Shown: one piece after another, positions 56,295 through 64,000 of the stretch
Layout: every line of letters begins with the position of its first letter
How positions within the stretch are numbered: the stretch's first letter is position 1
Source of the DNA: Leptotrichia sp. oral taxon 221
Lineage (GTDB): Bacteria; Fusobacteriota; Fusobacteriia; Fusobacteriales; Leptotrichiaceae
Direction of reading: 5' to 3'
Assembly: GCF_018128245.1 (NCBI RefSeq)
Contig: NZ_CP072378.1
Location: forward strand, 620,001-684,000
DNA length: 64,000 nucleotides
Position numbers and translations under genes: made by a program
Notes under the pieces: generated by a model
Told to the model about the DNA's origin: nothing
The model's database searches: none
The model's input: the letters and a program-made list of their open reading frames with translations, nothing else

Positions 56295-57555
56295 TGGATT
56301 TAAGGTAAAAGGAAAAACGCCTTTGAATGGAACGATAAAAGTAAGTGGAGCAAAAAATGCAGCTTTACCAATTATAATTGCAACATTAGTTGCTAAAGGG
56401 GAGTACATTTTAAGAAATGTACCAAATTTAAGAGATATTAGAGTACTAATGAAACTTTTAGAAGATTTAGGTATGGAAACAGAAAAATTAGACGAAACTA
56501 CTTATAGAATTGTAAATAATGGTTTTAAAAGAAATGAAGCAAGTTATGAAATTGTAAAACAAATGAGAGCGTCATTTTTAGTAATGGGGCCTATGATTGC
56601 TAACTTGGATGAAGCTGTTGTATCACTTCCAGGAGGATGTGCGATTGGTTCTAGACCAGTTGATTTACATTTGAAAGGATTTGAATTATTAGGAGCGGAA
56701 ATAACTAGAGTACATGGTTATATTCATGCAAAAGCTGATAAACTAAAAGGAGCAGAAATTCCTTTAGGATTCCCAAGTGTTGGAGCTACACAAAATATTA
56801 TGATGGCAGCAGTAAAAGCACCTGGAAAAACAGTAATTTCAAATGCAGCAAGAGAGCCTGAAATTGTAGATTTAGGAAACTTTTTAAATAAAATGGGAGC
56901 TAAAATTACAGGATTAGGAACACCAAATATTGAAATTGAAGGTGTAGAAGAGCTTCATGCAGTTGAATATTCAATTATGCCAGATAGAATTGAAGCTGGA
57001 ACTTATGTAATTGCTTCATTAATAACAGAAGGTGAATTAAAAATAGAAAATGCTAATTTAGATGATTTAGGCGTATTTAAAACTGAATTAGAAGCAATGG
57101 GTGTAAAATTTGAGAAGGAAGGGAATATTTTAACAGTAATTGGTGATTTGAAAAAATTAAAACCAGCAAAAATAAAAACTTTACCTCATCCAGGATTCCC
57201 TACTGATATGCAACCTCAAATGATGTTGTTACAAGCATTAGTAAATGGTGGAAGTTCTATGGAAGAAACTGTATTTGAAAATAGATTTATGCATGTTCCT
57301 GAATTCAATAGAATGGGGACAGATATTATAATAAAACATGGAATTGCTATGATAAATGGTGGATTATCATTAACTGGTGCTGAAGTTATGGCTTCAGATT
57401 TAAGAGCAGGAGCAGCATTAGTATTAGCAGGACTTGTAGCTGATGGAGAAACTATTATTAACAGAGTTTATCACATAGATAGAGGGTATGATAAATTAGA
57501 GCAAAAATTGAATGCAGTTGGTGCTGATATTCAAAGAATTAAATTAGATATTTAA
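56287..57555 (+). CDS. murA: UDP-N-acetylglucosamine 1-carboxyvinyltransferase
   Basis: A 422-residue enzyme for the first committed step of peptidoglycan synthesis. It begins MVDGFKVKGKTPLNGTIKVSGAKNAALP, and the catalytic Cys, target of fosfomycin, is in SLPGGCAIGSRPVDLH near residue 118. FPTDMQPQ and DLRAGAALVLAG are also standard. The GTG start has AGGAGG 8 nt upstream inside the preceding gene, with an 8-nt gene overlap. A strong terminator follows. Confidence 0.96.
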   Translation: MVDGFKVKGKTPLNGTIKVSGAKNAALPIIIATLVAKGEYILRNVPNLRDIRVLMKLLEDLGMETEKLDETTYRIVNNGFKRNEASYEIVKQMRASFLVMGPMIANLDEAVVSLPGGCAIGSRPVDLHLKGFELLGAEITRVHGYIHAKADKLKGAEIPLGFPSVGATQNIMMAAVKAPGKTVISNAAREPEIVDLGNFLNKMGAKITGLGTPNIEIEGVEELHAVEYSIMPDRIEAGTYVIASLITEGELKIENANLDDLGVFKTELEAMGVKFEKEGNILTVIGDLKKLKPAKIKTLPHPGFPTDMQPQMMLLQALVNGGSSMEETVFENRFMHVPEFNRMGTDIIIKHGIAMINGGLSLTGAEVMASDLRAGAALVLAGLVADGETIINRVYHIDRGYDKLEQKLNAVGADIQRIKLDI

Positions 57556-57582
57556 AGAATTTGTGAATATATTTAAGATATT

Positions 57583-57615
57583 AAAAGACCAGTTTAGTAA
57601 TGAATGGTCTTTTTT
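57583..57615 (+). terminator. Intrinsic terminator after murA
   Basis: AAAAGACCA (57583-57591) pairs with TGGTCTTTT (57605-57613) followed by more T. Confidence 0.85.
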
Positions 57616-57650
57616 TCTTTGGAGATAATTTCAAAGGATACTTATAGTAA

Positions 57651-57787
57651 AATTGTTTTAAAAAAACAAATTCAAAAGCTATAACTATTTTAAAATTATA
57701 CTCAAACTTATTTAAAATTAAAATACTAAAAATTGTATAAATTGGGAGTTGAATAAAATAGTCATAGTTTTTTGAGTTTAATTTTAA
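57651..57787. repeat. Interleaved inverted repeats in a gene-free gap
   Basis: No gene in 57616-57850. Arm X (57672-57691) is nearly complementary to X' (57755-57775), and arm Y (57690-57705, TTAAAATTATACTCAA) to Y' (57772-57787, TTGAGTTTAATTTTAA; one mismatch). The order X-Y-X'-Y' is that of a pseudoknot, not of a simple hairpin. A small TTGTTTT/AAAACAA hairpin precedes it. Confidence 0.5.
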
Positions 57788-57851
57788 GGTGGTTTTATTA
57801 TAAAATGATGTTTTTATATTTCATTGTTTTTTAAAAATATCTGTGATAAAA

Positions 57852-57885
57852 TAAAAAAGAAGTCATCTTTAAAAAGATAACTTCT
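57852..57885 (-). terminator. Terminator of the DUF4870 gene (minus strand)
   Basis: Read on the minus strand, AGAAGTTATC pairs with GATGACTTCT (57858-57885), followed by six T (57852-57857 complement). Confidence 0.8.
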
Positions 57886-57898
57886 AAAAATGTTAAAA

Positions 57899-58261
57899 TT
57901 AATCAACAAAAAAGAAATCTGTAATTGTATCTATAAAAGGAATTTTAAACTCTTTACCTAAAATAGATAAAATTATTGAGATAACTTGGATTATACAAAT
58001 AAGTGTCATTAAAATTGCGGCAACATAAGTACCAATGTATGCAATAAGTAAAGTTAATGAGCTAACTGTAAAGAATATACTAACAATTAATGTTTGTTTT
58101 GAATATTCTCTAACAAAATTGTTATTTTCTTCAATTATTAACGCTAATATTGGGAAAAAAATATTGAATCCTGGTATAAAGAAACTTAAATTAATAAGAA
58201 AAGCTGCAACATTAGCTCTTAAACCAGCAATTGATTTTTGTGATTTAACATCTAAATTCAT
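57899..58261 (-). CDS. DUF4870/Tic20-like small membrane protein
   Basis: A 120-residue membrane protein with about three segments. The motif EENNNFVREYSKQTLIVS is the hallmark of DUF4870-type proteins (compare F-x-R-E-H-x-K-Q), placed after the first hydrophobic hairpin (LINLSFFIPGFNIFFPILALII). Function unknown. AGGAGG precedes the ATG on the minus strand. It is a single-gene unit with its own promoter and terminator, divergent from holA. Confidence 0.75.
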   Translation of the reverse strand: MNLDVKSQKSIAGLRANVAAFLINLSFFIPGFNIFFPILALIIEENNNFVREYSKQTLIVSIFFTVSSLTLLIAYIGTYVAAILMTLICIIQVISIILSILGKEFKIPFIDTITDFFFVD

Positions 58262-58294
58262 AAAAAAACCTCCTAATTTATATGATACGTGAGA

Positions 58295-58323
58295 ATTTTA
58301 GCATAAAAAAAATAAAAAATCAA
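58295..58323 (-). promoter_or_regulatory. Promoter of the DUF4870 gene (minus strand)
   Basis: On the minus strand TTGATT (58318-58323), 17-nt spacer, TAAAAT (58295-58300). Confidence 0.65.
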
Positions 58324-58356
58324 TTTAATTTTAAATAGAAGAAAAAAGGGAGAGAA

Positions 58357-59340
58357 ATGATATATTTTATAGGTGGATTGAAACATAGAGAATTCAAGTA
58401 CTTTGAGATATTGGAACAGATAAGAAAAGAAACACCAAATATTTTAGAGACAGTGTTCGATGCGAGTTTAAAAGAAGAAGATCGGTTTTTAGAAAAAATA
58501 AGTATGAATTCGATATTTTCTGTTCCTGAGATCGTAATATTAAAAAGAACTGAAAAATTGAAAAATATTGAAAAATTATTGGAATATATTGAAAGTTTGA
58601 ATATACAAAATAAGGAAATAATTATTGATTATTTAAAGGAAGATGGGAAACTAGGTTCAAAACTTATTAAAAAGCTAGAAGAGTTGAAGCAAAATGGAGA
58701 TTTTAAGGTTTATTTGTATTTGAAATATAGTGATGACGAAATGAGGGATTACATTTGTCATGAATTAGGTGTTTCTAAAAGGGATGCTATGCTTTTAATT
58801 GAAATGGTTGGAAAAAATCCATTTAAAATAAAAAATGAGGTTGGAAAAATAAAAGCTTATTTGGGTGGAGATAATTTTGTTCTAGAGGAAGTTAAGAAAA
58901 TTGTATCGATAGAAAAAGAATTTCAAATTTATCAGATTGTTCGAGAAATATTGACAAATAACATTTTGGAAGCGATGGATTATTTGAAGAAAACGAAGGA
59001 ATATATGGGAGTGTTGTATTCGCTTTATGGTGAGTTGGAAGCAATGTATAAGATAAGTTCGTTGAAAAAGGAAGGGAAAGTTTTTAGTAGCAATTACAAT
59101 GTTTTTAAGAAGCAATTTGAAGAATATGAAGATATTTTTAAAAATAATGGGAGAATTCCAAATCCGTACGTGATTTATAAAAAATTGGAGATAGAAAAAA
59201 ATTATACTAAAGATAATTTAAAAAGATTAGTGTATAGATGTTGGGAAGTGGAAAGGGATATAAAAACAGGGAAAATTGAGATGGCTCCAGCAGTAGAAAA
59301 TTTAATATTGGAAATTATTTCTTGTTTTAAAGTATTTTAA
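58357..59340 (+). CDS. holA: DNA polymerase III subunit delta
   Basis: A 327-residue clamp-loader subunit. Domain order fits HolA: an N-terminal AAA+-like fold without Walker motifs (IYFIGGLKHREFKYFEIL, EIVILKRTEKLKN), a middle lid domain (MEMVGKNPFKIKNEVGKIKAYLG) and a helical C-terminal collar (ILTNNILEAMDYLKKTKEYMGVLYSLYGELEAMYKI). Sequence conservation in this family is low, so the call rests on overall pattern plus the neighbouring rpsT, a classic holA-rpsT arrangement, here convergent. AGGGAGAG precedes the ATG. Confidence 0.88.
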   Translation: MIYFIGGLKHREFKYFEILEQIRKETPNILETVFDASLKEEDRFLEKISMNSIFSVPEIVILKRTEKLKNIEKLLEYIESLNIQNKEIIIDYLKEDGKLGSKLIKKLEELKQNGDFKVYLYLKYSDDEMRDYICHELGVSKRDAMLLIEMVGKNPFKIKNEVGKIKAYLGGDNFVLEEVKKIVSIEKEFQIYQIVREILTNNILEAMDYLKKTKEYMGVLYSLYGELEAMYKISSLKKEGKVFSSNYNVFKKQFEEYEDIFKNNGRIPNPYVIYKKLEIEKNYTKDNLKRLVYRCWEVERDIKTGKIEMAPAVENLILEIISCFKVF

Positions 59341-59489
59341 GTTCTTGAATTTTTAAATGAATTAGAATAGATGGGGAGAGTATAAAAATTTTTGTGTAAA
59401 TAGAATAGCAAAGTACTGAATTTACTAGATTTATCTATTAGTTTACAAAAAATTATAAATATTCTCTGAATAGATAAAGAAAATAAAAA

Positions 59490-59527
59490 AAGGATTGTTA
59501 TCGAATAGATTTCAATCCTTTTGTTTT
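59490..59527. terminator. Terminator between holA and rpsT, usable on both strands
   Basis: AAGGATTG (59490-59497) pairs with CAATCCTT (59513-59520). Six A precede it and TTTGTTTTTT follows, so it can stop rpsT on the minus strand and holA on the plus strand. Confidence 0.75.
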
Positions 59528-59570
59528 TTACTAATTTTAAAAAAATTTTTTTAAAATTAATCAAAAGCAA

Positions 59571-59837
59571 TTACTTAGCTAATGAGTTAACTTTTAATGC
59601 AAGTCTAGATTTTTTTCTTGAAACAGTGTTTTTCTTAAGAACACCTTTTGTTACAGCTTTATCCAATTCTTTGTAAGCAACTTGTAATGCTGTTTTTGCT
59701 TCGTCGACATTTTTAGCTTCCACAGCTGCAAGTACTTTTTTTACGAAAGTTTTAACTCTACTTCTTATAGCTTGGTTTCTTTCTGCATTTCTTTTACCAA
59801 TAAATACTCTTTTTTTAGATGATTTAGAATGTGCCAT
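59571..59837 (-). CDS. rpsT: 30S ribosomal protein S20
   Basis: An 88-residue protein, MAHSKSSKKRVFIGKRNAERNQAIRSRVKTF, with the conserved C-terminal GVLKKNTVSRKKSRLALKVN. The start is the ATG at 59837 preceded by AAAGGAGATT on the minus strand; the open frame continues 41 residues upstream past the inferred promoter and is not translated. Confidence 0.97.
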   Translation of the reverse strand: MAHSKSSKKRVFIGKRNAERNQAIRSRVKTFVKKVLAAVEAKNVDEAKTALQVAYKELDKAVTKGVLKKNTVSRKKSRLALKVNSLAK

Positions 59838-59919
59838 TATAATCTCCTTTCTAATATTTAATATATTTAATATATTTATGAACATTGCTCTATAACATAG
59901 TATATGCAAATTACAAAGT

Positions 59920-59948
59920 ATGATATCATTTTTTTCAATAAAAATCAA
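59920..59948 (-). promoter_or_regulatory. Promoter of rpsT (minus strand)
   Basis: On the minus strand TTGATT (59943-59948), 17-nt spacer ending TGA, TATCAT (59920-59925). Confidence 0.6.
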
Positions 59949-59996
59949 GTGATTTATCAAATTTTTTTAGAATAAGAGGTTTTTCAAATAAAAAAG

Positions 59997-60025
59997 TTGA
60001 AAAAAACGAATAGATATAGTAAAAT
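59997..60025 (+). promoter_or_regulatory. Promoter of the dinG-like gene
   Basis: TTGAAA (59997-60002), 17-nt spacer, TAAAAT (60020-60025). It overlaps the first codons of the longest frame and so fixes the start at 60045. Confidence 0.65.
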
Positions 60026-60044
60026 CTTTTATATAGGAGGAAAA

Positions 60045-62519
60045 ATGGAAATTACAGATTTGATTAATGTCGAGACGATTGAACGGATAAAAGTAGAGAT
60101 AAAAAATGCTAAAGGGAATGAAGTATTTTTTAGGGGAATTCCTGATAGTGAGGGAATGGTAGTAGATATAGAAGTGATTGCTAGAGGAAATGAAAGTTCT
60201 GTAGCGGCATTATTGAATAAAATGAGAAAAAATGAGGTAATAATACACAATCATCCTTCAGGAGTATTAATTCCTTCAGATGAAGATGTTGCAATATCAA
60301 GTATGTATGGAGATGTTGGAGGTGCTTCATATATTGTAAATAATGATGTTGATGATATTTATGTCATCGTTCCATTGAAGGAATTTATTAAAATTAATGT
60401 TGACGATTATTTTGGAGAAAATGGGATTATACATAAAACTTTTAAAAAATTTGAGCCACGTAAGGAACAGTATGAAATGGCTAAATATATTGAGAAAAGT
60501 GTAAATGAGAATAAAAAATTGTTGATTGAAGCGGGAACTGGGACTGGGAAAACAATAGGATATTTATTGCCTACATTACTTTATGCGATAGAAAATAATT
60601 TGAAAGTAATTGTTTCCACGAATACGATAAATTTACAAGAGCAGCTTATAAATAAAGACATTCCATTGTTGAAGAAAATATTAGGGAAGGATTTTTCGTA
60701 TCAAATAGTAAAAGGGCGAGGGAATTATTTGTCAAAAAGAAAATTGAGAAATGTGGATATTTCTGAGTTGGAATCAGATACTGAAAAGGAAAAAGAAGAG
60801 AAGGCGTTAATAAGAAATTTGTTGGAATGGGATGAAAATATTACTGAAACAGGTGATAGGAGTGAACTGAAATATGAAGTACCGCTATCGGTTTGGGAAA
60901 AGGTGAACAGTGAAGTGGATATGTGTAAAGGGGTTAAATGTCCACATTATTCAGAGTGTCATTTTTTTAAAGCTCGAAAAAATATTTCAGATGCAAATTT
61001 GCTAATTGTAAATCATCATATGTTTTTTGCAGATTTGTCGATTAGAAATCAAACAGGATTTTATACAAACTATTCGATATTACCAAATTATGATATTGTT
61101 GTGTTTGATGAGGCACATAATATTGAGGATACAGCAAGAAATTATTTTACGTTTGAAGCGACGAAGATATCTTTTGGACGTCTTATGGGGAATATTTTTA
61201 ATAGAAGAGCAACTGGTTCAAATAATGCAGGAGCTTTAATGAGAGCGTTAGCTTATTTGAATGAAAGTTTGGATCAAGAAACATATGTGAAAATTGATGA
61301 AATGAGAGATGCAATCGTAAAAGAATTAAATGATTTCTATGATACAGGAATTGATATTTTTGATAAGTTTATGGCAATGTTTTCGCAAGAGGATGCTAGA
61401 GAAATTAAAGTTAAATTAGATGAGAAAATTTTAAGAAATAATCCAAGATGGCAAGAAATAAAATTGGCAAATCAAAAATTTAAAGAAATTTACGGAAACT
61501 TGGTTTTACAAATAAATAAATTTTTAAATTTTGTTGGGAATTTGAATTTAGAAGATAAAGAAGGTTATATTTTTGATTTTTCAAGATATTATGAAAGATT
61601 AAAGAAATATTATAAGAATTTTGAGTTTATTATTGAGGCGAAGGAAGATGGTTTCGTTTATTGGTTAAACATAACTTCTGTGAGATCTAATGTAAAATTA
61701 TATGCAACGCCTTATGATATTTCAGATGAACTGAATGAAAATTTATTAACTAAATTGGATCGAATGATATTTACTTCAGCTACATTGGCAGTTGATAAGA
61801 AATTTGATTATTATAAAAAAAGTATAGGATTGAAAAAAGAGAAAAAATCAAAAATTTTAGAAAAAATTATAAAATCACCATTTAATTATGAAAAACAAAT
61901 GAAAGTTTATATTCCAACTGATGCGTTGGAACCTACAAATCTTGAATTTTTGAATGATTTAGAAGACTTTATTAAAGAATCGATAAAAGCTACAAAAGGA
62001 CATTGTTTCTTGTTATTTACATCTTATAGTATGATGAATTATTTGTATAATAAGATAGTAAGAACTTTTAGTAAAAACGAATATACGATTATTAGACAAA
62101 ATGATTATCCAAGACATGAAATGATAGAAATTTTTAAACATTCTAAAAATCCGATATTGCTTGGAACGGATAGTTTTTGGGAAGGTGTAGATGTTCAAGG
62201 AGATCAGTTAAAGTCAGTAATTATCGTGAAATTGCCATTTAAAGTGCCTAATGATCCAGTAACAGAATCGATAATTGAAAATATTAAAAATAATGGACAA
62301 AATCCATTTAATGATTATCAAGTGCCACAAGCGGTTATAAAATTTAAACAAGGAATTGGTAGATTAATTAGAAGTAAAACAGATTATGGTAATATTATTA
62401 TTTTAGATAATAGAATTATTAAAAAATATTATGGAAGGAAATTTTTAGAGACATTGCCTAAAAATGCTATAAAAGATAGTAAAGATAATATTTTGAAATT
62501 AATGAAATCTGGGAAATAA
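60045..62519 (+). CDS. DinG/XPD-family helicase fused to an N-terminal RadC-like JAMM domain
   Basis: About 824 residues. Residues 1-125 form a RadC/JAB-like domain: Glu26 in NEVFFRG, then His68-Asn-His70, seven residues, Ser78-x-x-Asp81 in IIHNHPSGVLIPSDEDVA, the full JAMM metal motif. The helicase follows: Walker A AGTGTGKT (about 163-170), an iron-sulfur region with Cys294, Cys299 and Cys305 but Ser230 in place of the first cysteine (GRGNYLSKRKL), DEAH near 355, and C-terminal motifs GTDSFWEGVDVQG and QGIGRLIRS. It should unwind DNA 5' to 3' in repair. ATG 60045 follows AGGAGG. The JAMM domain could act on a peptide or isopeptide, or only bind; its role is unknown. Confidence 0.88.
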   Translation: MEITDLINVETIERIKVEIKNAKGNEVFFRGIPDSEGMVVDIEVIARGNESSVAALLNKMRKNEVIIHNHPSGVLIPSDEDVAISSMYGDVGGASYIVNNDVDDIYVIVPLKEFIKINVDDYFGENGIIHKTFKKFEPRKEQYEMAKYIEKSVNENKKLLIEAGTGTGKTIGYLLPTLLYAIENNLKVIVSTNTINLQEQLINKDIPLLKKILGKDFSYQIVKGRGNYLSKRKLRNVDISELESDTEKEKEEKALIRNLLEWDENITETGDRSELKYEVPLSVWEKVNSEVDMCKGVKCPHYSECHFFKARKNISDANLLIVNHHMFFADLSIRNQTGFYTNYSILPNYDIVVFDEAHNIEDTARNYFTFEATKISFGRLMGNIFNRRATGSNNAGALMRALAYLNESLDQETYVKIDEMRDAIVKELNDFYDTGIDIFDKFMAMFSQEDAREIKVKLDEKILRNNPRWQEIKLANQKFKEIYGNLVLQINKFLNFVGNLNLEDKEGYIFDFSRYYERLKKYYKNFEFIIEAKEDGFVYWLNITSVRSNVKLYATPYDISDELNENLLTKLDRMIFTSATLAVDKKFDYYKKSIGLKKEKKSKILEKIIKSPFNYEKQMKVYIPTDALEPTNLEFLNDLEDFIKESIKATKGHCFLLFTSYSMMNYLYNKIVRTFSKNEYTIIRQNDYPRHEMIEIFKHSKNPILLGTDSFWEGVDVQGDQLKSVIIVKLPFKVPNDPVTESIIENIKNNGQNPFNDYQVPQAVIKFKQGIGRLIRSKTDYGNIIILDNRIIKKYYGRKFLETLPKNAIKDSKDNILKLMKSGK

Positions 62520-62532
62520 AGGGAGGATAAAA

Positions 62533-64000
62533 ATGAATTTTAATATACTAGGCCGAGAATTTCTTTTTGAAATGAAAGATAATAGAAATCGAGATACTAG
62601 AAATAATGTAAAAAATACTATTCGAAAAAATAAGGGTAAATTTATTTATAGATTTTTACTATTATCGATAATATTTTTTATATTTGGAATTTTCGTAGAA
62701 GCAATTCGATTAAAACCAAATTATACGGTTGGAAGTATAGCAGAATCAGATATAATCGCTTACAAAAATGTAACTTATTCTGTTGATTTGCTAGATGATA
62801 ATATTCAAGATAAAATTTTTAGAAATACAACGCCAGAGTATGATAAAATCCCAGAAGTTAATAAAGAAACGCGAATTGCGATTAACGAATTTTTTAGGGA
62901 TTTGAGAGAGACTAAATTTTATAATGATGACGACATTAAGAAATTTATACAATCAAGGAAGTATAATTTAACAGTAGAAGATGTAAAAAAAATACTAATT
63001 AGAGTAGAAGATCCAAGTTATCTTGTAAATATTTCTGATATTGTTTCTGAAATTTATGATGAGGGAATTATAAGGACAGAGGATTTTCCTCGAATAATAA
63101 GAGAAAAAGAGATTAGAGCTGATAATTTAGATTTAAAATTCTTGAAAAATTTTATAAAGCCAAATTTGAAATTAAATGAACAAGAAACTGAGAAAAAAAT
63201 TGCTGATAATATTGCTTCTCTTAAAGACAGAGAAGTGAATATTTATAAAGGGGATACAATTGTAAAAAAAGGCGATATCATAGATAATGACGCCTATTTG
63301 AAATTGGAAAAGTTAGGAATGGTAAGAGGTGGAGCTAAGATTATAAAAATAACGGGATTAGTGATAACTTTTATTATATTAATCGCTCTATTATATACGA
63401 TTTTAAAAAGAAATTGTAAGGAATTAATGGAATCCAATGTTTTCTATCCAATGTTAATAACGATAATATTTTTAGATGTATTGTATATAATTTTTTTAAA
63501 GAATAATTATTTTACATACATATTGCCATTTGCGATGTTGCCTTTGATAGGAACGATATTGGGTGGTAGGTTATTTTCATTTGTGTTGACATTTACAAAT
63601 ATACTTGTTTTATCGCGAGAGGAATCTTGGCTTTTAGTGATGATTGCAGTTGCATTGGTTGCAATATATAAAGCTGACAATCTTACAAGTAGAAGTGATA
63701 TTATAAAAATAAGTTTATTTCTTGGAATATTTCAAGCAGTTGTTTCAGTTAGTTATGGACTTGTAAATCAGTTAAATCTCGTATTGTTGATGACGATTAT
63801 AATTTTTTCAGTATTTGGAGGACTTATAACAGGTGTAATTTCGTTAGGAGTGTTGCCGTATTTTGAAAACACGTTTGATATTTTGACGAACATGCGGTTG
63901 CTGGAATTAAGTGATTTTTCGCATACGTTATTGAAACAATTGTTGGTAAAAGCGCCTGGAACATTTCATCATAGCATAATGGTTGGTGCATTGGCAGAAA
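62533..64000 (+). CDS. PgpH-type 7TM-HD cyclic-di-AMP phosphodiesterase, 5' part (runs off window)
   Basis: 489 residues are visible. After a basic cytosolic start, one membrane helix (FLLLSIIFFIFGIFVEAI, about 40-57) leads to an extracytoplasmic region (about 60-270: VGSIAESDIIAYKNVTY, KGDTIVKKGDIID), then about seven membrane segments (270-445), and the start of the HD domain (FSHTLLKQLLVKAPGTFHHSIMVGALAE). This is the 7TMR-HDED plus 7TM plus HD order of PgpH. The catalytic HD residues lie beyond the window. It starts at ATG 62533 with GGGAGGA upstream, 13 nt after the helicase stop. Confidence 0.9.
   Translation, partial: MNFNILGREFLFEMKDNRNRDTRNNVKNTIRKNKGKFIYRFLLLSIIFFIFGIFVEAIRLKPNYTVGSIAESDIIAYKNVTYSVDLLDDNIQDKIFRNTTPEYDKIPEVNKETRIAINEFFRDLRETKFYNDDDIKKFIQSRKYNLTVEDVKKILIRVEDPSYLVNISDIVSEIYDEGIIRTEDFPRIIREKEIRADNLDLKFLKNFIKPNLKLNEQETEKKIADNIASLKDREVNIYKGDTIVKKGDIIDNDAYLKLEKLGMVRGGAKIIKITGLVITFIILIALLYTILKRNCKELMESNVFYPMLITIIFLDVLYIIFLKNNYFTYILPFAMLPLIGTILGGRLFSFVLTFTNILVLSREESWLLVMIAVALVAIYKADNLTSRSDIIKISLFLGIFQAVVSVSYGLVNQLNLVLLMTIIIFSVFGGLITGVISLGVLPYFENTFDILTNMRLLELSDFSHTLLKQLLVKAPGTFHHSIMVGALAE

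Noticed and set aside
59838-59960. 41-residue N-terminal extension of S20
   Set aside because: It overlaps the rpsT promoter, and the standard MAHSKSSKKR start has a strong Shine-Dalgarno.
1-64000. CRISPR arrays, prophage, complete insertion sequences, rRNA genes
   Set aside because: No regularly spaced repeats, phage structural genes, transposases or rRNA sequences were seen. The xerD-like gene sits in a housekeeping context after recN and is not treated as an integrase.

Overview
The window is an AT-rich bacterial chromosome segment (about 70% A+T by eye) with dense coding. It has an outer-membrane-type gene set (D-arabinose-5-phosphate isomerase for Kdo, a patatin/beta-barrel protein resembling fusobacterial FplA, a flippase) alongside Firmicutes-like regulation (T-box leader, L10 leader with attenuator, DagK, YueI-like protein). 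This mix points to Fusobacteria, most likely Leptotrichiaceae (Leptotrichia or a close relative). That is an inference from gene content, not from rRNA. Apart from one possible insertion-sequence scar I see no prophage, CRISPR array or complete mobile element.

Layout. 1-12.5 kb holds the 3' end of a lon-type protease, a small exporter, a COG2509-like FAD protein, a UbiB/AarF gene broken by a one-base frameshift, an M24 peptidase, a minus-strand group (K+ channel, CoA-disulfide-reductase-like enzyme, uridine kinase), then M32 and M18 peptidases. 12.5-29 kb holds asparagine synthetase under an asparagine T-box, a DEAD-box helicase, a lipoprotein thiol peroxidase, a HAD phosphatase, a type Vd-like phospholipase, diacylglycerol kinase, a GH57 branching enzyme, cysteine desulfurase plus ThiI, a YihY membrane protein and NadR. 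29-42 kb is the transcription/translation core: rpmG, tRNA-Trp, secE, nusG, rplK, rplA, then an L10 leader with rplJ and rplL, then rpoB, rpoC, gmk, rpoZ. 42-47.8 kb is dnaG, rpoD, a degenerate sigma-factor paralogue, a NIF3 protein and RNase P RNA. 47.8-57.6 kb is an envelope and maintenance run (mannose-1-phosphate guanylyltransferase, kpsF, flippase, nadK, recN, xerD-like, a membrane protein, a YueI-like protein, murA). 57.6-64 kb holds a DUF4870 protein, holA, rpsT, a JAMM-DinG fusion and the 5' part of a PgpH-type c-di-AMP phosphodiesterase that runs off the end.

What stands out. (1) Three genes (tpx, dnaG, kpsF) have a strong Shine-Dalgarno far from the start codon with a hairpin exactly filling the gap; folding the hairpin leaves 7-8 nt in each case. 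(2) A full-length but decayed copy of the sigma-70 factor lies directly after rpoD. (3) DnaG lacks all four zinc ligands. (4) The DinG helicase carries an N-terminal RadC-like JAMM domain with intact metal ligands and has lost one of its four iron-sulfur cysteines. (5) L1-type mRNA sites occur twice, before rplK and again before rplA. (6) Long structured spacers sit between rplL and rpoB and between rpoB and rpoC. Many start codons given here were moved from the longest reading frame using Shine-Dalgarno position, promoter position or family N-terminus.
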